Shown: positions 22,211 to 32,429 of the stretch, piece by piece | Layout: each line of letters begins with the position of its first letter | Position numbering within the stretch: position 1 is the stretch's first letter | DNA from: Astropecten irregularis | Taxonomy: Eukaryota; Echinodermata; Asteroidea; Paxillosida; Astropectinidae | NCBI GenBank assembly: GCA_963971285.1 | Contig: OZ020244.1 | Location: forward strand, 3,100,001 to 3,164,000 | DNA: 64,000 nucleotides | Direction of reading: 5' to 3' | The notes under the pieces: model-generated | Databases searched by the model: none | What the model was told of the DNA's origin: nothing | The model's input: only the letters and a program-made list of their open reading frames with translations | Made by a program: the position numbers and the translations under genes

Positions 22211-22819
22211 TTTATTTATCCTTTTGTTGGCACCCGTCATCTTATTAACTTGTTCCTGTGTAAGCAGGTCTCTTTTCAGGCCGGTCATGATGACCAACTA
22301 TTTTCTGCATGCGCAGGACGACTGCTTCTGATCTGAGGGGGTTCGTGACCTGATGGATGATGGTGACCTCTTTCCAGGTGTTGGTGTGAGGATTGGATAA
22401 ATAGCGTTCTTACATGGCTGATTCACTTTGACCTAAAAAGTACTAAGGAACAGGTATTCAGGTTTTACCTTGGTTTCACTTGTGTAGTATGAACTAAATA
22501 CATGCAGTACAGGAAATATCAAAGATGACGTTGGGTTTATGTAGGAAGGGAAGTGGGTCCTTATCTCAAACTCAATGCTTAAGCAAGCTGCTGACAGGTG
22601 GCCTATTCCTTGCTCTGGGTGAGCATTTCTTTACAGTCGGATCCTACATACAATCACTTGTTTAAGGCTGAAATGGCAGATCATTTAACCTCGTGTTGAA
22701 TACACTGCCTGTCTAACATGTTCCACCATGTTCCAACTGGCAGAAAAACAATTTAAATTTTAGCCAGCAATTTTTATGCAAGTTGCATATTTTGCAGAAT
22801 TGGTGTATAACTACTTCAT

Positions 22820-23730
22820 ATAGGAACACAAGGCAGTGTTGCATGTGTGCTATTGCATATTTTGCAGCATTTGGTATTAGGAAATAGGCAGTGTTGCATG
22901 TGTGCTATTGCATATTTTGCAGCATTTGGTATTAGGAACACAAGGCAGTGTTGCATGTGTGCTATTGCATATTTTGCAGCATTTGGTATGAGGAACACAA
23001 GGCAGTGTTGCAGGTGTGCTATTGCATATTTTGCAGCATTTGGTATTAGGAACACAAGGCAGTGTTGCATGTGTGCTATTGCATATTTTGCAGCATTTGG
23101 TATTAGGAACACAAGGCAGTGTTGCAGGTGTGCTATTGCATATTTTGCAGCATTTGGTATTAGGAACACAAGGCAGTGTTGCATGTGTGCTATTGCATAT
23201 TTTGCAGCATTTGGTATTAGGAACACAAGGCAGTGTTGCATGTGTGCTATTGCATATTTTGCAGCATTTGGTATAAAGAACACAAGGCAGTGTTGCATGT
23301 GTGCTATTGCATATTTTGCAGCATTTGGTATTAGGAACACAAGGCAGTGTTGCATGTGTGCTATTGCATATTTTGCAGCATTTGGTATAAGGAACACAAG
23401 GCAGTGTTGCATGTGTGCTATTGCATATTTTGCAGCATTTGGTATTAGGAACACAAAGCAGTGTTGCATGTGTGCTATTGCATACTTATGCAGCATTTGG
23501 TATTAGGAACACAAGGCAGTGTTGCATGTGTGCTATTGCATATTTTGCAGCATTTGGTATTAGGAACACAAGGCAGTGTTGCATGTGTGCTATTGCATAT
23601 TTTGCAGCATTTGGTATGAGGAACACAAGGCAGTGTTGCAGGTATGCTATTGCATATTTTGCAGCACTGGGAACAGAACACAAGGCAGTGTTGCATGTGC
23701 ACTATTCAAGCATATTTTGCAGCATTTCTC
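22820..23730. repeat. 57-bp minisatellite, 16 copies (left arm)
   Basis: The unit is GCAGTGTTGCATGTGTGCTA TTGCATATTTTGCAGCATTT GGTATTAGGAACACAAG. Copies differ by one to three bases (CAGGTGTG, GGTATGAGG, GGTATAAAG variants). Since 57 = 3 x 19, several frames stay open on both strands, giving 19-residue periodic translations. The right arm holds only five copies. Confidence 0.95.
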
Positions 23731-23929
23731 TAGTATTATTGCAATAATTTCTCTAGCGTTGTTGCTAGTTGGCCTTTTGTTGGCTTTTCCACATGGCCAA
23801 TTCAATTTCTTTGTCTATAGCAGATGCATGTGTTAGCACACATCACTGTTGTCATCAACATTCAACAAATTTATTTCTACGAATGCTATCTAGACATCTT
23901 CGGTTGCTGCTCCAGAAATTACTGCAATG

Positions 23930-24085
23930 ATGACTGTCAACTCCAGTTAGATTGGAAGTTGAATGGTCGAGACACCTGCATGTACAAGCACTGCAGGATG
24001 TTATTGGTTCAAATCCAGCTTGAGTGGTCTGTGTTATTTCCCTCTCACAGATACACCAAGCATTTGATACACACAGATTAATCAA
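23930..24085 (+). repeat. tRNA-like dispersed repeat (left arm)
   Basis: GAAGTTGAATGGTCGAGACA supplies an A-box-like region and GGTTCAAATCCAGC a B-box-like one, spaced for a long-variable-arm tRNA (Leu/Ser type). Acceptor pairing is poor. The mirror is at 37,806-37,960. A decayed tRNA-derived repeat, not a gene. Confidence 0.55.
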
Positions 24086-24319
24086 TGGAGCACAACCTAA
24101 ACTAAAATTTTTCAGATTATGGTAACTCAGACAGCAGCATGCTTATGTTCGTTTATTATCGTGGACTTAGTCCATGTGCTTCTATTTTCGCTACAAAATT
24201 GCCTAAGAGATCTTAAGTTAGATTTTCTATGTGCTCATATGATAAGCTTGGCAACAAAAAGGTTTATTAGTTGTGTCTGGTTCAAACTGGTCAGCAGTCA
24301 GTATGGTCCATCATATTGT

Positions 24320-24560
24320 CATCAAACACAAAGCTCTCATTTGATTCTCGGCAGAATCAAAGCAATGCAAACTCCCTGGTCATTGGGCCACCTTATCCCT
24401 CCTGAGACCATCTCAACTCCTTGTGGAGTACGTAGCTCTGGCTGCTATTCAAACACAAAAAACGGCTAATGATATACAAAGCCATTACTTGCCCTTACAA
24501 ATGATCTATTTATTCCTTGGTGAAGAATCAATAATGACAATGCAACTTGTTCAGAAAATC
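24320..24560 (-). repeat. tRNA-derived SINE-like body fragment (left arm)
   Basis: On the minus strand it shares ACTCCACAAGGAGTTGAGATG GTCTCAGGA-type sequence and CACCAAGGAATAAATAGATC with the fuller copy at 24,775-25,080. It lacks a clear tRNA head. Mirror at 37,340-37,580. Confidence 0.5.
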
Positions 24561-24774
24561 AAACCCCAGTGTTTTTCGCACTGGATGTAATTAGTCAGTC
24601 GACAATTCATGTGTGAATTTCCCTTGAAGTACCATTATGTCAATGATGACAATTCCTTGGTCAGGCATCTAGAAAAAGTTAATGGTTGAGGTCAAAGGTA
24701 TTAAGTCTCAGTGCAGCTCACTGTATTGAAACTTTCAAAAATAGGCATATCTTACTATTGAAATTAAAATGCAA

Positions 24775-25080
24775 TTCACATGATGGTCACTGGGCCAAGT
24801 TGTCAGTCCTGAGACCATCTCAACTCCCTGGGGAGTATGTAGTCCAAGGTGCTGTTGAAGCACACAGAGGCTAATTACATTTGTAATTGCACACAGGGTC
24901 ATTACTACCTTTGCAGGTAACTCATTTACTCCTTGTTGGAGAGAAACATTTAAATGCAAAGTGTCTCGTTTAAGGACACTAAGCTCTCCTTGACTGGGCC
25001 CTAAACCCAAATCAGCTTTGTGAGGTTATATTGCATCAGACCTCTTAGCCACAGCACCACAATGTACGAATATCAGTCAG
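24775..25080 (-). repeat. tRNA-derived SINE-like element (left arm)
   Basis: On the minus strand a degenerate tRNA head (GTGGTGCTGTGGCTAAGAGG) is followed by GTGTCCTTAAACGAGACACT, CTCTCCAACAAGGAGTAAAT GAGTTACCTGC, and CTCCCCAGGGAGTTGAGATG. That order resembles echinoderm/deuterostome SINE bodies as I remember them. Mirror at 36,830-37,115. Confidence 0.6.
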
Positions 25081-26159
25081 GCACTCTTACATGCTAAGCT
25101 TGTGCCTGAACTGTTTACACAAAGTCCTGTTAAAATTATGACAAAATCGGACACCAACTAGAAAAGAAACGATTCACCAAACCACACTGAATTTTAATGT
25201 TATCAAGTATTATTGAGCATTCATTCAGTTATGCAAATATTACAAAGAAAACCAGTCCACATTTAAAAAGAGGACCGAGTTCAAACGAGTAAGGACACAG
25301 ATTTGGTGTTCATCTCCAATTCATTTTGAATTACGGTACGTGTACTGCTATTAACAAGCGGAATTCATAGACTAAAACATGTTCCGTCAACTGTGCATCA
25401 ATAGTTTCATGTCTGAACTAATCTGTTTACGGTCGCTGCTTCTTTAGAGTCCAAGTTTGTCTTATGAGCCATATGCATACGGGTATTTTCCAACATCACA
25501 TTCAGGTTTTATAATGCTTACATTTCTCCTTCATAAGCTCAATGTCATCTACAATATATCCTGTTAGGATATTTTGTCCGTAACTGCATACAACACTCTG
25601 TTTTCAATCACCTTTATCATTCAGATTCATTAAAATAGGGTCCTAGATTAACAAATACCTTGCAGTAATCTCGGTGTGACCATTCTTTAGTACCAAACCC
25701 AAGAATACGTCAGTTATAGTTACTTTTTCATCACTGAATCAGTGATGAAAATCTCATTGAAAAACACAATTCAAATATTAAATGATTTTGATTCATTAAG
25801 TTCTTAAGACACCAGTGAAACCAATTAAAACCTGAGATCCAGCCTCACTCAAACTGCCTCATACATTTTGATTTTTCCTATTTCTTTTTTGCCGAGAGCA
25901 GGAACTATAAATTTATAATCTTTGCCAATCCAAAAACAGTGAAATCCAGCCATGTTTGAATGTTATTTCTCTCATCAGCACATCATCATCTGGGCTGAAG
26001 TTGTTGTCATTCTGAAGGTCAAGGACTCAATCAGTGAGGTTGTGGAAGTTGTAGTAAATACGGCCTTTATTTTTTTCGCTTTTTTATCCAAAAGTCATTC
26101 CCAAAACTGTTTTCCAAGAACATATAGCAACCTGATTGCCTGAACAGGGGGTGACATCC

Positions 26160-26435
26160 GTTAACCCCCCATACCGGTCCAGCAAAGTTTGAGCGAGCAA
26201 CAAAAAATCCTTTCTGACCTTTGTTATTATAATTATTGACCTTTTCAATGGCGCGAACCCAAACCACAATAGCTTGTCAATCATGTGTTGTAGGATACCG
26301 GTGCATGCAGGGCACCAGTTGTACATTGGCAGATTTTGGCCAACAGAGGGCCTACCACTCGTAACACTTGGGTTATTTTTGGTTGTTACATGTTGCAGAC
26401 AGTAGAGGGCGCCGACCAGCAGCACACGTTTGCAC
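26160..26435 (-). repeat. Inverted repeat partner 2, left arm
   Basis: Reverse complement of the 21,935 sequence with substitutions; shares CCAACAGAGGGCCTACCACT and AACACTTGGGTTATTT. Flanked distally by A/T homopolymers (26,440-26,480). Confidence 0.7.
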
Positions 26436-27429
26436 TTGTTAAAAAAATTTTTTTTTTTTTGAAAAAAAAAATTGAATAGGGGTCCCCCTGTAATAAATCT
26501 TTACGGAAAAAAGTAACCTACCCTCCCTCGTGTCCTTTTTTAAAACGTTGAATAGCCCCTCCCCTCCTCAGGAGGTGGAGAGGAGCTTTGTGGTTGACCA
26601 AGGAAACTTCATCCAAGAATGAAGTAAAAGGGGCTACATCCCTCATTAGAAACGCCCCCAAAATACAACCTATATGCTCATTAGCATTTAACCCCTACAC
26701 CTTAATTATGCAGAGGTCATATGATAATGACCAAAAGATAGTATTTGTGGGATACATTTCAACAAGCAAGGTAACCCCTTTAAAGACACTGTTTCCCAAC
26801 TTGCTCTTTGACCTTCCTGTGCCCCTAAACGCTGGACTACTATTGTGCATGAAATTGCCACTGGGTACTTGAAAATTTTGCCATGTGCATGTTTTGCAGC
26901 GCAATTAATTGAAGTGGGTTTTTTAGGTAAAAAAAAATGACTAAAACAAATGCTTATGACTATTAATAGCAGTGCAATTAAATCATTTGGTTTTTGTTTT
27001 ACTTTTCAGAATTTTCACAGCAGTTGAACCAAAATGCTTACGTACTGAACTTATAAACGTTAGTAGCGCTATGAACTCATTTGGTTTTTGTTTTACTTTT
27101 CAGAATGTTCACAAAAGTTGGACCAAAATATATGCATCATCACTTGCGCCAAATTTCTATGCATAATTAGAGTGTCAAAAGATGAAAGGTCACAAAACAA
27201 GGTAAGAAACAACACCTTATAAGCACACAGCCTGCTACTTTGTAACGAGTCGGACCAAGATGGTTTTGGCAAAGTTTTTATGCGCATAATAGTTTTATTT
27301 CAACAATGAAAGGCGAGCCTTTCCTTTAAATTACTGACATGAATAGCTTACAACCCATCTTCTCAAAAAGGTTGTCCAGATAAAAGAAAACTGATTTCAT
27401 TTCAGCCAATTCTGGCATTGTATGCAAAT

Positions 27430-27760
27430 TTGGAGCTGGTTTTGGACACAATGCTTGAAAATTGGAATCGTACTAAGCTGCTTTATCAAATGTGTAGTTT
27501 ACGAAACAATTAGGTTCTAGTTGCGTGATTTCGACAATTAGGAGTTGGTTTTAGACACAATGCTTGAAAATTGGAAGCGTACTTAGCTGCTTTATAAAAT
27601 GTGTAGTTTACAAAACAATTAGGTTCTAGTTGCATGATTTCGATTTTGCCATTGTACGCAAATTTGGAGTTCATTTTTGACGCAATGCTTGAAAATTTGA
27701 AACGTGCTTAGCTGCTTCATAAAATGCTTAGTTTGCTATACAGCATGTTCTTAATTACGC
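27430..27760. repeat. ~115-bp tandem repeat, 3 copies (left arm)
   Basis: Each unit carries GACACAATGCTTGAAAATTG G..CGTACTTAGCTGCTTTAT and GTGTAGTTTACAAAACAATT AGGTTCTAGTTGC. Mirror at 34,180-34,500, also three units with small deletions. Confidence 0.7.
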
Positions 27761-29599
27761 TAATTCGATATTTTGACATTGTTCGGCATTTGTAAATTAA
27801 AAAACTAAGAAATAATCAACGCACGCAATTTAGGATCCGACTCATTGTACAGTAACATGCTACATACTTTATCCTTGGTCAACCAATTGAAGGTTTTCAT
27901 TTGACACCTGATGTTCAACCATTACTCTGTGTTTTTTGGATTTTAATTGCGGCAATTTAAAAAAAACAAAAAACCAAACAAACTGCAATAAAGGTACAAT
28001 TTATAGCAACAGAATTGTACACAACTTATTGATATGCAATTATATGAAAATTAAAATTAAGTAGAAAAATGAACAAGAAGCCTTCGCAAGTGCAGAAGGA
28101 TTATGAATACACAAGTTTTTTTTAGAATATTATGCCAAAAGGAAACAAAACAGTGTAGCATATCTTCACAGAAGACTCGACGCGCAATTTATCTTGTGTA
28201 TTTTTTTTTGTCTAGTAAATGTTTAAACATCAAACGGCAAATTTCCTTCTTTTTGATAACCCATTCAGTCAGCTAATGAATCACAAAACAATGGAATGCC
28301 ACAGGCACTCAAAATGAGCAGTTTTACTTTTCATTAATTAATACAGTATATACTTAGTTTAAAGACCCAGTTTGTGTTGTGTTCCTTTTTCATGAAAGTG
28401 TGGCCAGAAAACTTAAATTTGACTACTTTGTCCAGAAGTTCAATGATGACAATATTATGTTTATCATAAAATTCTGTTTGGGAACACAGTGAAATGATTC
28501 TGTGCTGCATTTTGTTATAAACCTTACATCAGTGTATTTGAAATGGATACGTTTTCTTGGAACAAATTTTGTCATTGTTCTGAAATCCTAATTCAAGGAG
28601 ATCTTTTTAATACAATCATTTTGGACTGGTAACAATTTTGAACTCTTTAGGGATTTTCTGTGTCTGGGTCATTCTTTGAGGCTTAACAAATTCCATGTTT
28701 TCTTCTTTTTTTGTAACAGGTAGTTCATCTGTAGTTCATCTGGTTACACTCCTCGTCAACACGGTACACAAGCAGACCAGTACACAGCATCGTAGACTTC
28801 GTAGATGCAGCAGAACTTCTTCATTTTTCTCCTGAAAAATACAATTTGGAAATTTGGACAAATTAGTATTACCCTTAGCAATAAAATTGTCAGTTCAGTT
28901 TTAAGCTACAAGAATGTTCGACTGTGCTAATGATTCGTATTTCTGACACACAATCTCCTTGTATTCCAACAATATGGACCCTTATTTAAAACACCGCACA
29001 AATTTCATGCAACAGCCACTCAAGAAAGAAAACGGGTCAACTCGTACACAACTTAACTCATGTGCCGGTCAACTCGTACCCGAGACAAGGTGTCCTCTGT
29101 ACATGTTTTTCATGTAAATTTTTCTTGTTTCACATGTGTTGTGTTAATGATACGGTTCTAACAATTTGATAGGAATAAAAAGGGGCCTATTTGTTTGTAT
29201 GTTTGTTACTGATAATAATTTGTTTTTCACTTGTGTTTCATTATTCTGCCTTATAGATATAAATAGCAGAATAAATGAGGGTGCGAGTCATCTTGGGTAG
29301 GAGCTAACAGGTTTATGAGTTGAACCCGATTCTCAAGAAGTAGCTATAACTGTTAATTATAAAAGATGGAATTTCATGTGTTCAAATTGTTTATGTAAAT
29401 AATTTGGCAAATGCCTGACCAAGACTTTGAATGTTACACGGGAATTTGTTGGTACATCTGAACATTAAGCTTTTAAATTCACACTACATGTATTTTCTTG
29501 ATGGAATGAAATGTCTTTATAAATGTAATAAATTGAAAAATGACTTGGAAGTCCGAATGAAATGACAAGCCTACTCTTGTTTGAAAATGTTTTCTAGGG

Positions 29600-30060
29600 C
29601 TAGCTAGGACACCCAATCTCCAACTTCCCGGCCCGACGGAAAGACTATCGAGCAGACGTTTTAGAGAAGATTGCAGTCTAGTAGAAATGAATTTGAGGCC
29701 CAAAGCAAAACTGGAAGAAATACAAGGCGATTTGTTGTGCCTAAAATGGCCGCCATGGCCATGCTTGTTCAACACAGTGCAAAGTTTCCGTAGGAAATTG
29801 ACATTTTCCGCCTACAAAATTCCCCCAAACCCCAAGAAAATGTTCTCAAAACTTATTACTATACCTTTGAATGCCTCATATGTTGGGCAGTCTTGGATTC
29901 AGGAAACAGAAATTTTCGACAAGAAGATTTTTCCGATTTTGATGAGAGCTAAGATTTGCTGGCCTTCTCGTGTGATGTCGAACCTCATGAATGACTGAAT
30001 TTCCCGCCGCGCCCAAGATAGTACCCAGAATCCCTTGCAAGCCCATTCATAAACGCGCGT
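29600..30060. promoter_or_regulatory. CpG-richer promoter-like patch near palindrome centre (left)
   Basis: In an AT-rich neighbourhood this patch holds an E2F-like TTTCCCGCCGCGCCC (30,000), a YY1-like AAAATGGCCGCCATGG (29,743), GATTCTGGGTA on the minus strand, and several CpGs (AAACGCGCGTG). A 103-codon frame (29,687-29,998) translates identically in the mirror copy, but the antisense strand is also open and the peptide matches nothing I know. Motif matches only; no evidence of transcription. Confidence 0.3.
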
Positions 30061-30102
30061 GTAACAATGGCTAGTACATGAATATTAATTCCCGTCTAGA
30101 AA

Positions 30103-30765
30103 TAGGAGTGGCACCCCCTGTCGGAGCCAATGCTGATGTCTACCCGGGGGAACCACTCCTAGATGAAAGCCACTATATAAGACCATTGAATTTACGGTCA
30201 ATTAAGATTATTTGAAGAATAGGAGTGGCACCCCCACATTATGACCGTGAGCTCCATGATCTGGTCAACCCGGGGGAACCACTCCTAGATGAAAGCCAGT
30301 GTATAAGACCATTGAATTAACGGTGAATTAAGATTAATTGTTATAAGAATAGGAGTGGCTCCCCCAACTTGAGACCGTGAGATCCATGGGATAACCGGGG
30401 GAACCACTCCTAGATGAAAGCCAGTATATATAGACCATTGAATTTACGGTCAATTAAGATTAATTATAAGAATAGGAGTGGCTCCCCCCACTTGAGACCG
30501 TGAGATCCATAGGATAACCGGTGGAACCACTCCTAGATGAAAGCCAGTATATAAGACCATTGAATTTACGGTCAATTAAGATTAATTATAAGAATAGGAG
30601 TGGCTCCCCCGTCTTGGGACCGTGAGATCCATGGGCTAACCGGGGGAGCCACTCCTAGATTAAACATTAATCTTAATTGACCGTAAATTCAATGGTCTAT
30701 ATACTGGCTTTCATCTAGGAGTGGTTCCCCGGTAAGCCCATGGATTTCACGGTCTCAAAATGGGG
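30103..30765. repeat. Central array of hairpin-bounded ~120-bp units, left contig end
   Basis: Units start near 30,103, 30,220, 30,350, 30,473 and 30,593. Each unit is a ~65-bp segment bounded by TAGGAGTGGCWCCCCC and GGGGGAACCACTCCTA (about 16-bp inverted repeats), then a ~55-bp spacer (GATGAAAGCCAGTATATAAG ACCATTGAATTTACGGTCAA). At about 30,663 the orientation flips: CTCCTAGATTAAAC runs into ATTAATCTTAATTGACCGTA, the spacer in reverse. About 100 bp of inverted unit then leads to the gap. Confidence 0.9.
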
Positions 30766-30965
30766 NNNNNNNNNNNNNNNNNNNNNNNNNNNNNNNNNNN
30801 NNNNNNNNNNNNNNNNNNNNNNNNNNNNNNNNNNNNNNNNNNNNNNNNNNNNNNNNNNNNNNNNNNNNNNNNNNNNNNNNNNNNNNNNNNNNNNNNNNNN
30901 NNNNNNNNNNNNNNNNNNNNNNNNNNNNNNNNNNNNNNNNNNNNNNNNNNNNNNNNNNNNNNNNN
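30766..30965. other. Assembly gap (200 N)
   Basis: Exactly 200 N, a round number typical of an arbitrary scaffold join rather than a measured distance. It lies inside the central inverted array. Confidence 0.98.
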
Positions 30966-31810
30966 AAGACCATTGAATTAACGGTGAATTAAGATTAATT
31001 GTTTTAAGAATAGGAGTGGCTCCCCAACTTGAGACCGTGAGATCCATGGGATAACCGGGGAACCACTCCTAGATGAAAGCCAGTATATATAGACCATTGA
31101 ATTTACGGTCAATTAAGATTAATTATAAGAATAGGAGTGGCTCCCCCGTCTTGGGACCGTGAGATCCATGGGCTTACCGGGGAGCCACTCCTAGATTAAA
31201 CATTAATCTTAATTGACCGTAAATTCAATGGTCTATATACTGGCTTTCATCTAGGAGTGGTTCCCCGGTAAGCCCATGGATTTCACGGTCTCAAAATGGG
31301 GGAGCCACTCCTATTCTTCACAATTAATCTTAATTGACCGTAAATTCAATGATCTTATATACTGGCTTTCATCTAGGAGTGGTTCCCCGGTTAGCCCATG
31401 GATTTCACGGTCTCAAGACGGGGGAGCCACTCCTATTCTTCACAATTAATCTTAATTGACCGTAAATTTAACGGTCTTATATATACTTAACTTCATCTAG
31501 GAGTGGTTCCCCCGGTTAGCCCATGGATCTCACGGTCTCAAGTGGGGGGAGCCACTCCTATTCTTAAAACAATTAATCTTAATTCACCGTAAATGCAATG
31601 GTCTTATACACTGGCTTTCATCTAGGAGTGGGTCCCCCGGGTTGACCAGATCATGGAGCTCACGGTCAAAATGTGGGGGTGCCACTCCTATTCTTCAAAT
31701 AATCTTAATTGACCGTAAATTCAATGGTCTTATATAGTGGCTTTCATCTAGGAGTGGTTCCCCCGGGTAGACATCAGCATTGGCTCCGACAGGGGGTGCC
31801 ACTCCTATTT
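30966..31810. repeat. Central array, right contig start
   Basis: It begins with about 230 bp in the left-arm orientation, closely matching 30,305-30,660 minus one unit. It flips at about 31,197 with the same CTAGATTAAACATTAATC junction as at 30,663, then continues inverted to the array edge at about 31,810. The ~100 bp after the flip is identical to 30,663-30,765. Confidence 0.9.
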
Positions 31811-31849
31811 CTAGACGGGAATTAATATTCATGTACTACCCATTGTTAC

Positions 31850-32310
31850 ACGCGCGTTTATGAATGGGCTTGCAAGGGATTCTGGGTACTATCTTGGGCG
31901 CGGCGGGAAATTCAGTCATTCATGAGGTTCGACATCACACGAGAAGGCCAGCAAATCTTAGCTCTCATCAAAATCGGAAAAATCTTCTTGTCGAAAATTT
32001 CTGTTTCCTGAATCCAAGACTGCCCAACATATGAGGCATTCAAAGGTATAGTAATAAGTTTTGAGAACATTTTCTTGGGGTTTGGGGGAATTTTGTAGGC
32101 GGAAAATGTCAATTTCCTACGGAAACTTTGCACTGTGTTGAACAAGCATGGCCATGGCGGCCATTTAAGGCACAACAAATCGCCTTGTATTTCTTCCAGT
32201 TTTGCTTTGGGCCTCAAATTCATAACTACTAGACATCAATCTTCTCTAAAACGTCTGCTCGATAGTCTTTCCGTCGGGCCGGGAAGTTGGAGATTGGGTG
32301 TCCTAGCTAG
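31850..32310. promoter_or_regulatory. CpG-richer promoter-like patch near palindrome centre (right)
   Basis: Mirror of 29,600-30,060 with about four differences in the ~300 bp where they were counted. The two patches flank the central array symmetrically, so any transcription outward from them would be divergent. Confidence 0.3.
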
Positions 32311-32429
32311 CCCTAGAAAACATTTTCAAACAAGAGTAGGCTTGTCATTTCATTCGGACTTCCAAGTCATTTTTCAATTTATTACATTTATAAAGACATT
32401 TCATTCCATCAAGAAAATACATGTAGTGT

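Larger units (their letters stand above)
20301..22815. other. AT-rich spacer with short repeats (left arm)
   Basis: No gene recognised. It contains 2-3 copies of the 51-bp repeat (20,478-20,600), a stretch of three GTACAATACAAATT / GCATTTTTGTACAA-type diverged repeats (about 21,170-21,440), and the left half of an inverted repeat pair at 21,935-22,210. By eye it is about 95% identical to 38,485-41,270, with many small indels. Confidence 0.5.
25100..29470. other. AT-rich spacer, no recognised gene (left arm)
   Basis: It contains two ~88-bp direct repeats at about 26,985-27,135 (TCATTTGGTTTTTGTTTTAC TTTTCAGAAT, which also resembles a splice acceptor). Three ~115-bp direct repeats lie at about 27,430-27,760 (CACAATGCTTGAAAATTGGA ... 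TTAGCTGCTTTATAAAATG). A paired hairpin-like TCATCACTGAATCAGTGATGAA lies at about 25,729. Nothing resembles a protein family. Mirrored at 32,430-36,830. Confidence 0.5.
6515..30660 (+). repeat. Left arm of ~45-kb imperfect palindrome
   Basis: Nearly every recognisable block in this interval recurs as its reverse complement in 31,197-51,420, in mirror order. Pairings: 6,571-6,756 with 51,198-51,377; 7,440-8,020 with 50,230-50,580; 10,239-10,839 with 47,955-48,449; LINE 14,806-17,960 with 43,150-46,245; 93-bp exon-like 18,269-18,361 with 42,754-42,846; 37/38-bp satellite with 41,270-42,367; 57-bp array with 38,160-38,480; 29,687-29,998 with 31,912-32,223. Identity by eye is about 97-100% over most of 17-30 kb, and lower (roughly 83-90%) with many indels over 6.5-14 kb. 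This arm alone has the insert at about 8,640-9,830 and the Penelope fragments at 13,690-14,175. Confidence 0.93.

Noticed and set aside
22816..23747. Long open frames (up to 226 codons) on both strands across the 57-bp array
   Set aside because: Unit length 57 is divisible by 3, so any frame without a stop in one unit stays open. Open frames occur on both strands and copy number differs threefold between arms.
29687..29998. 103-codon frame identical in both arms as a protein gene
   Set aside because: The antisense strand is equally open, the peptide is unrecognised, and arms are nearly identical here regardless of frame. The patch is better described as promoter-like or unique sequence.
30715..31047. 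Open frames through the N gap
   Set aside because: They consist of translated N and cannot be interpreted.
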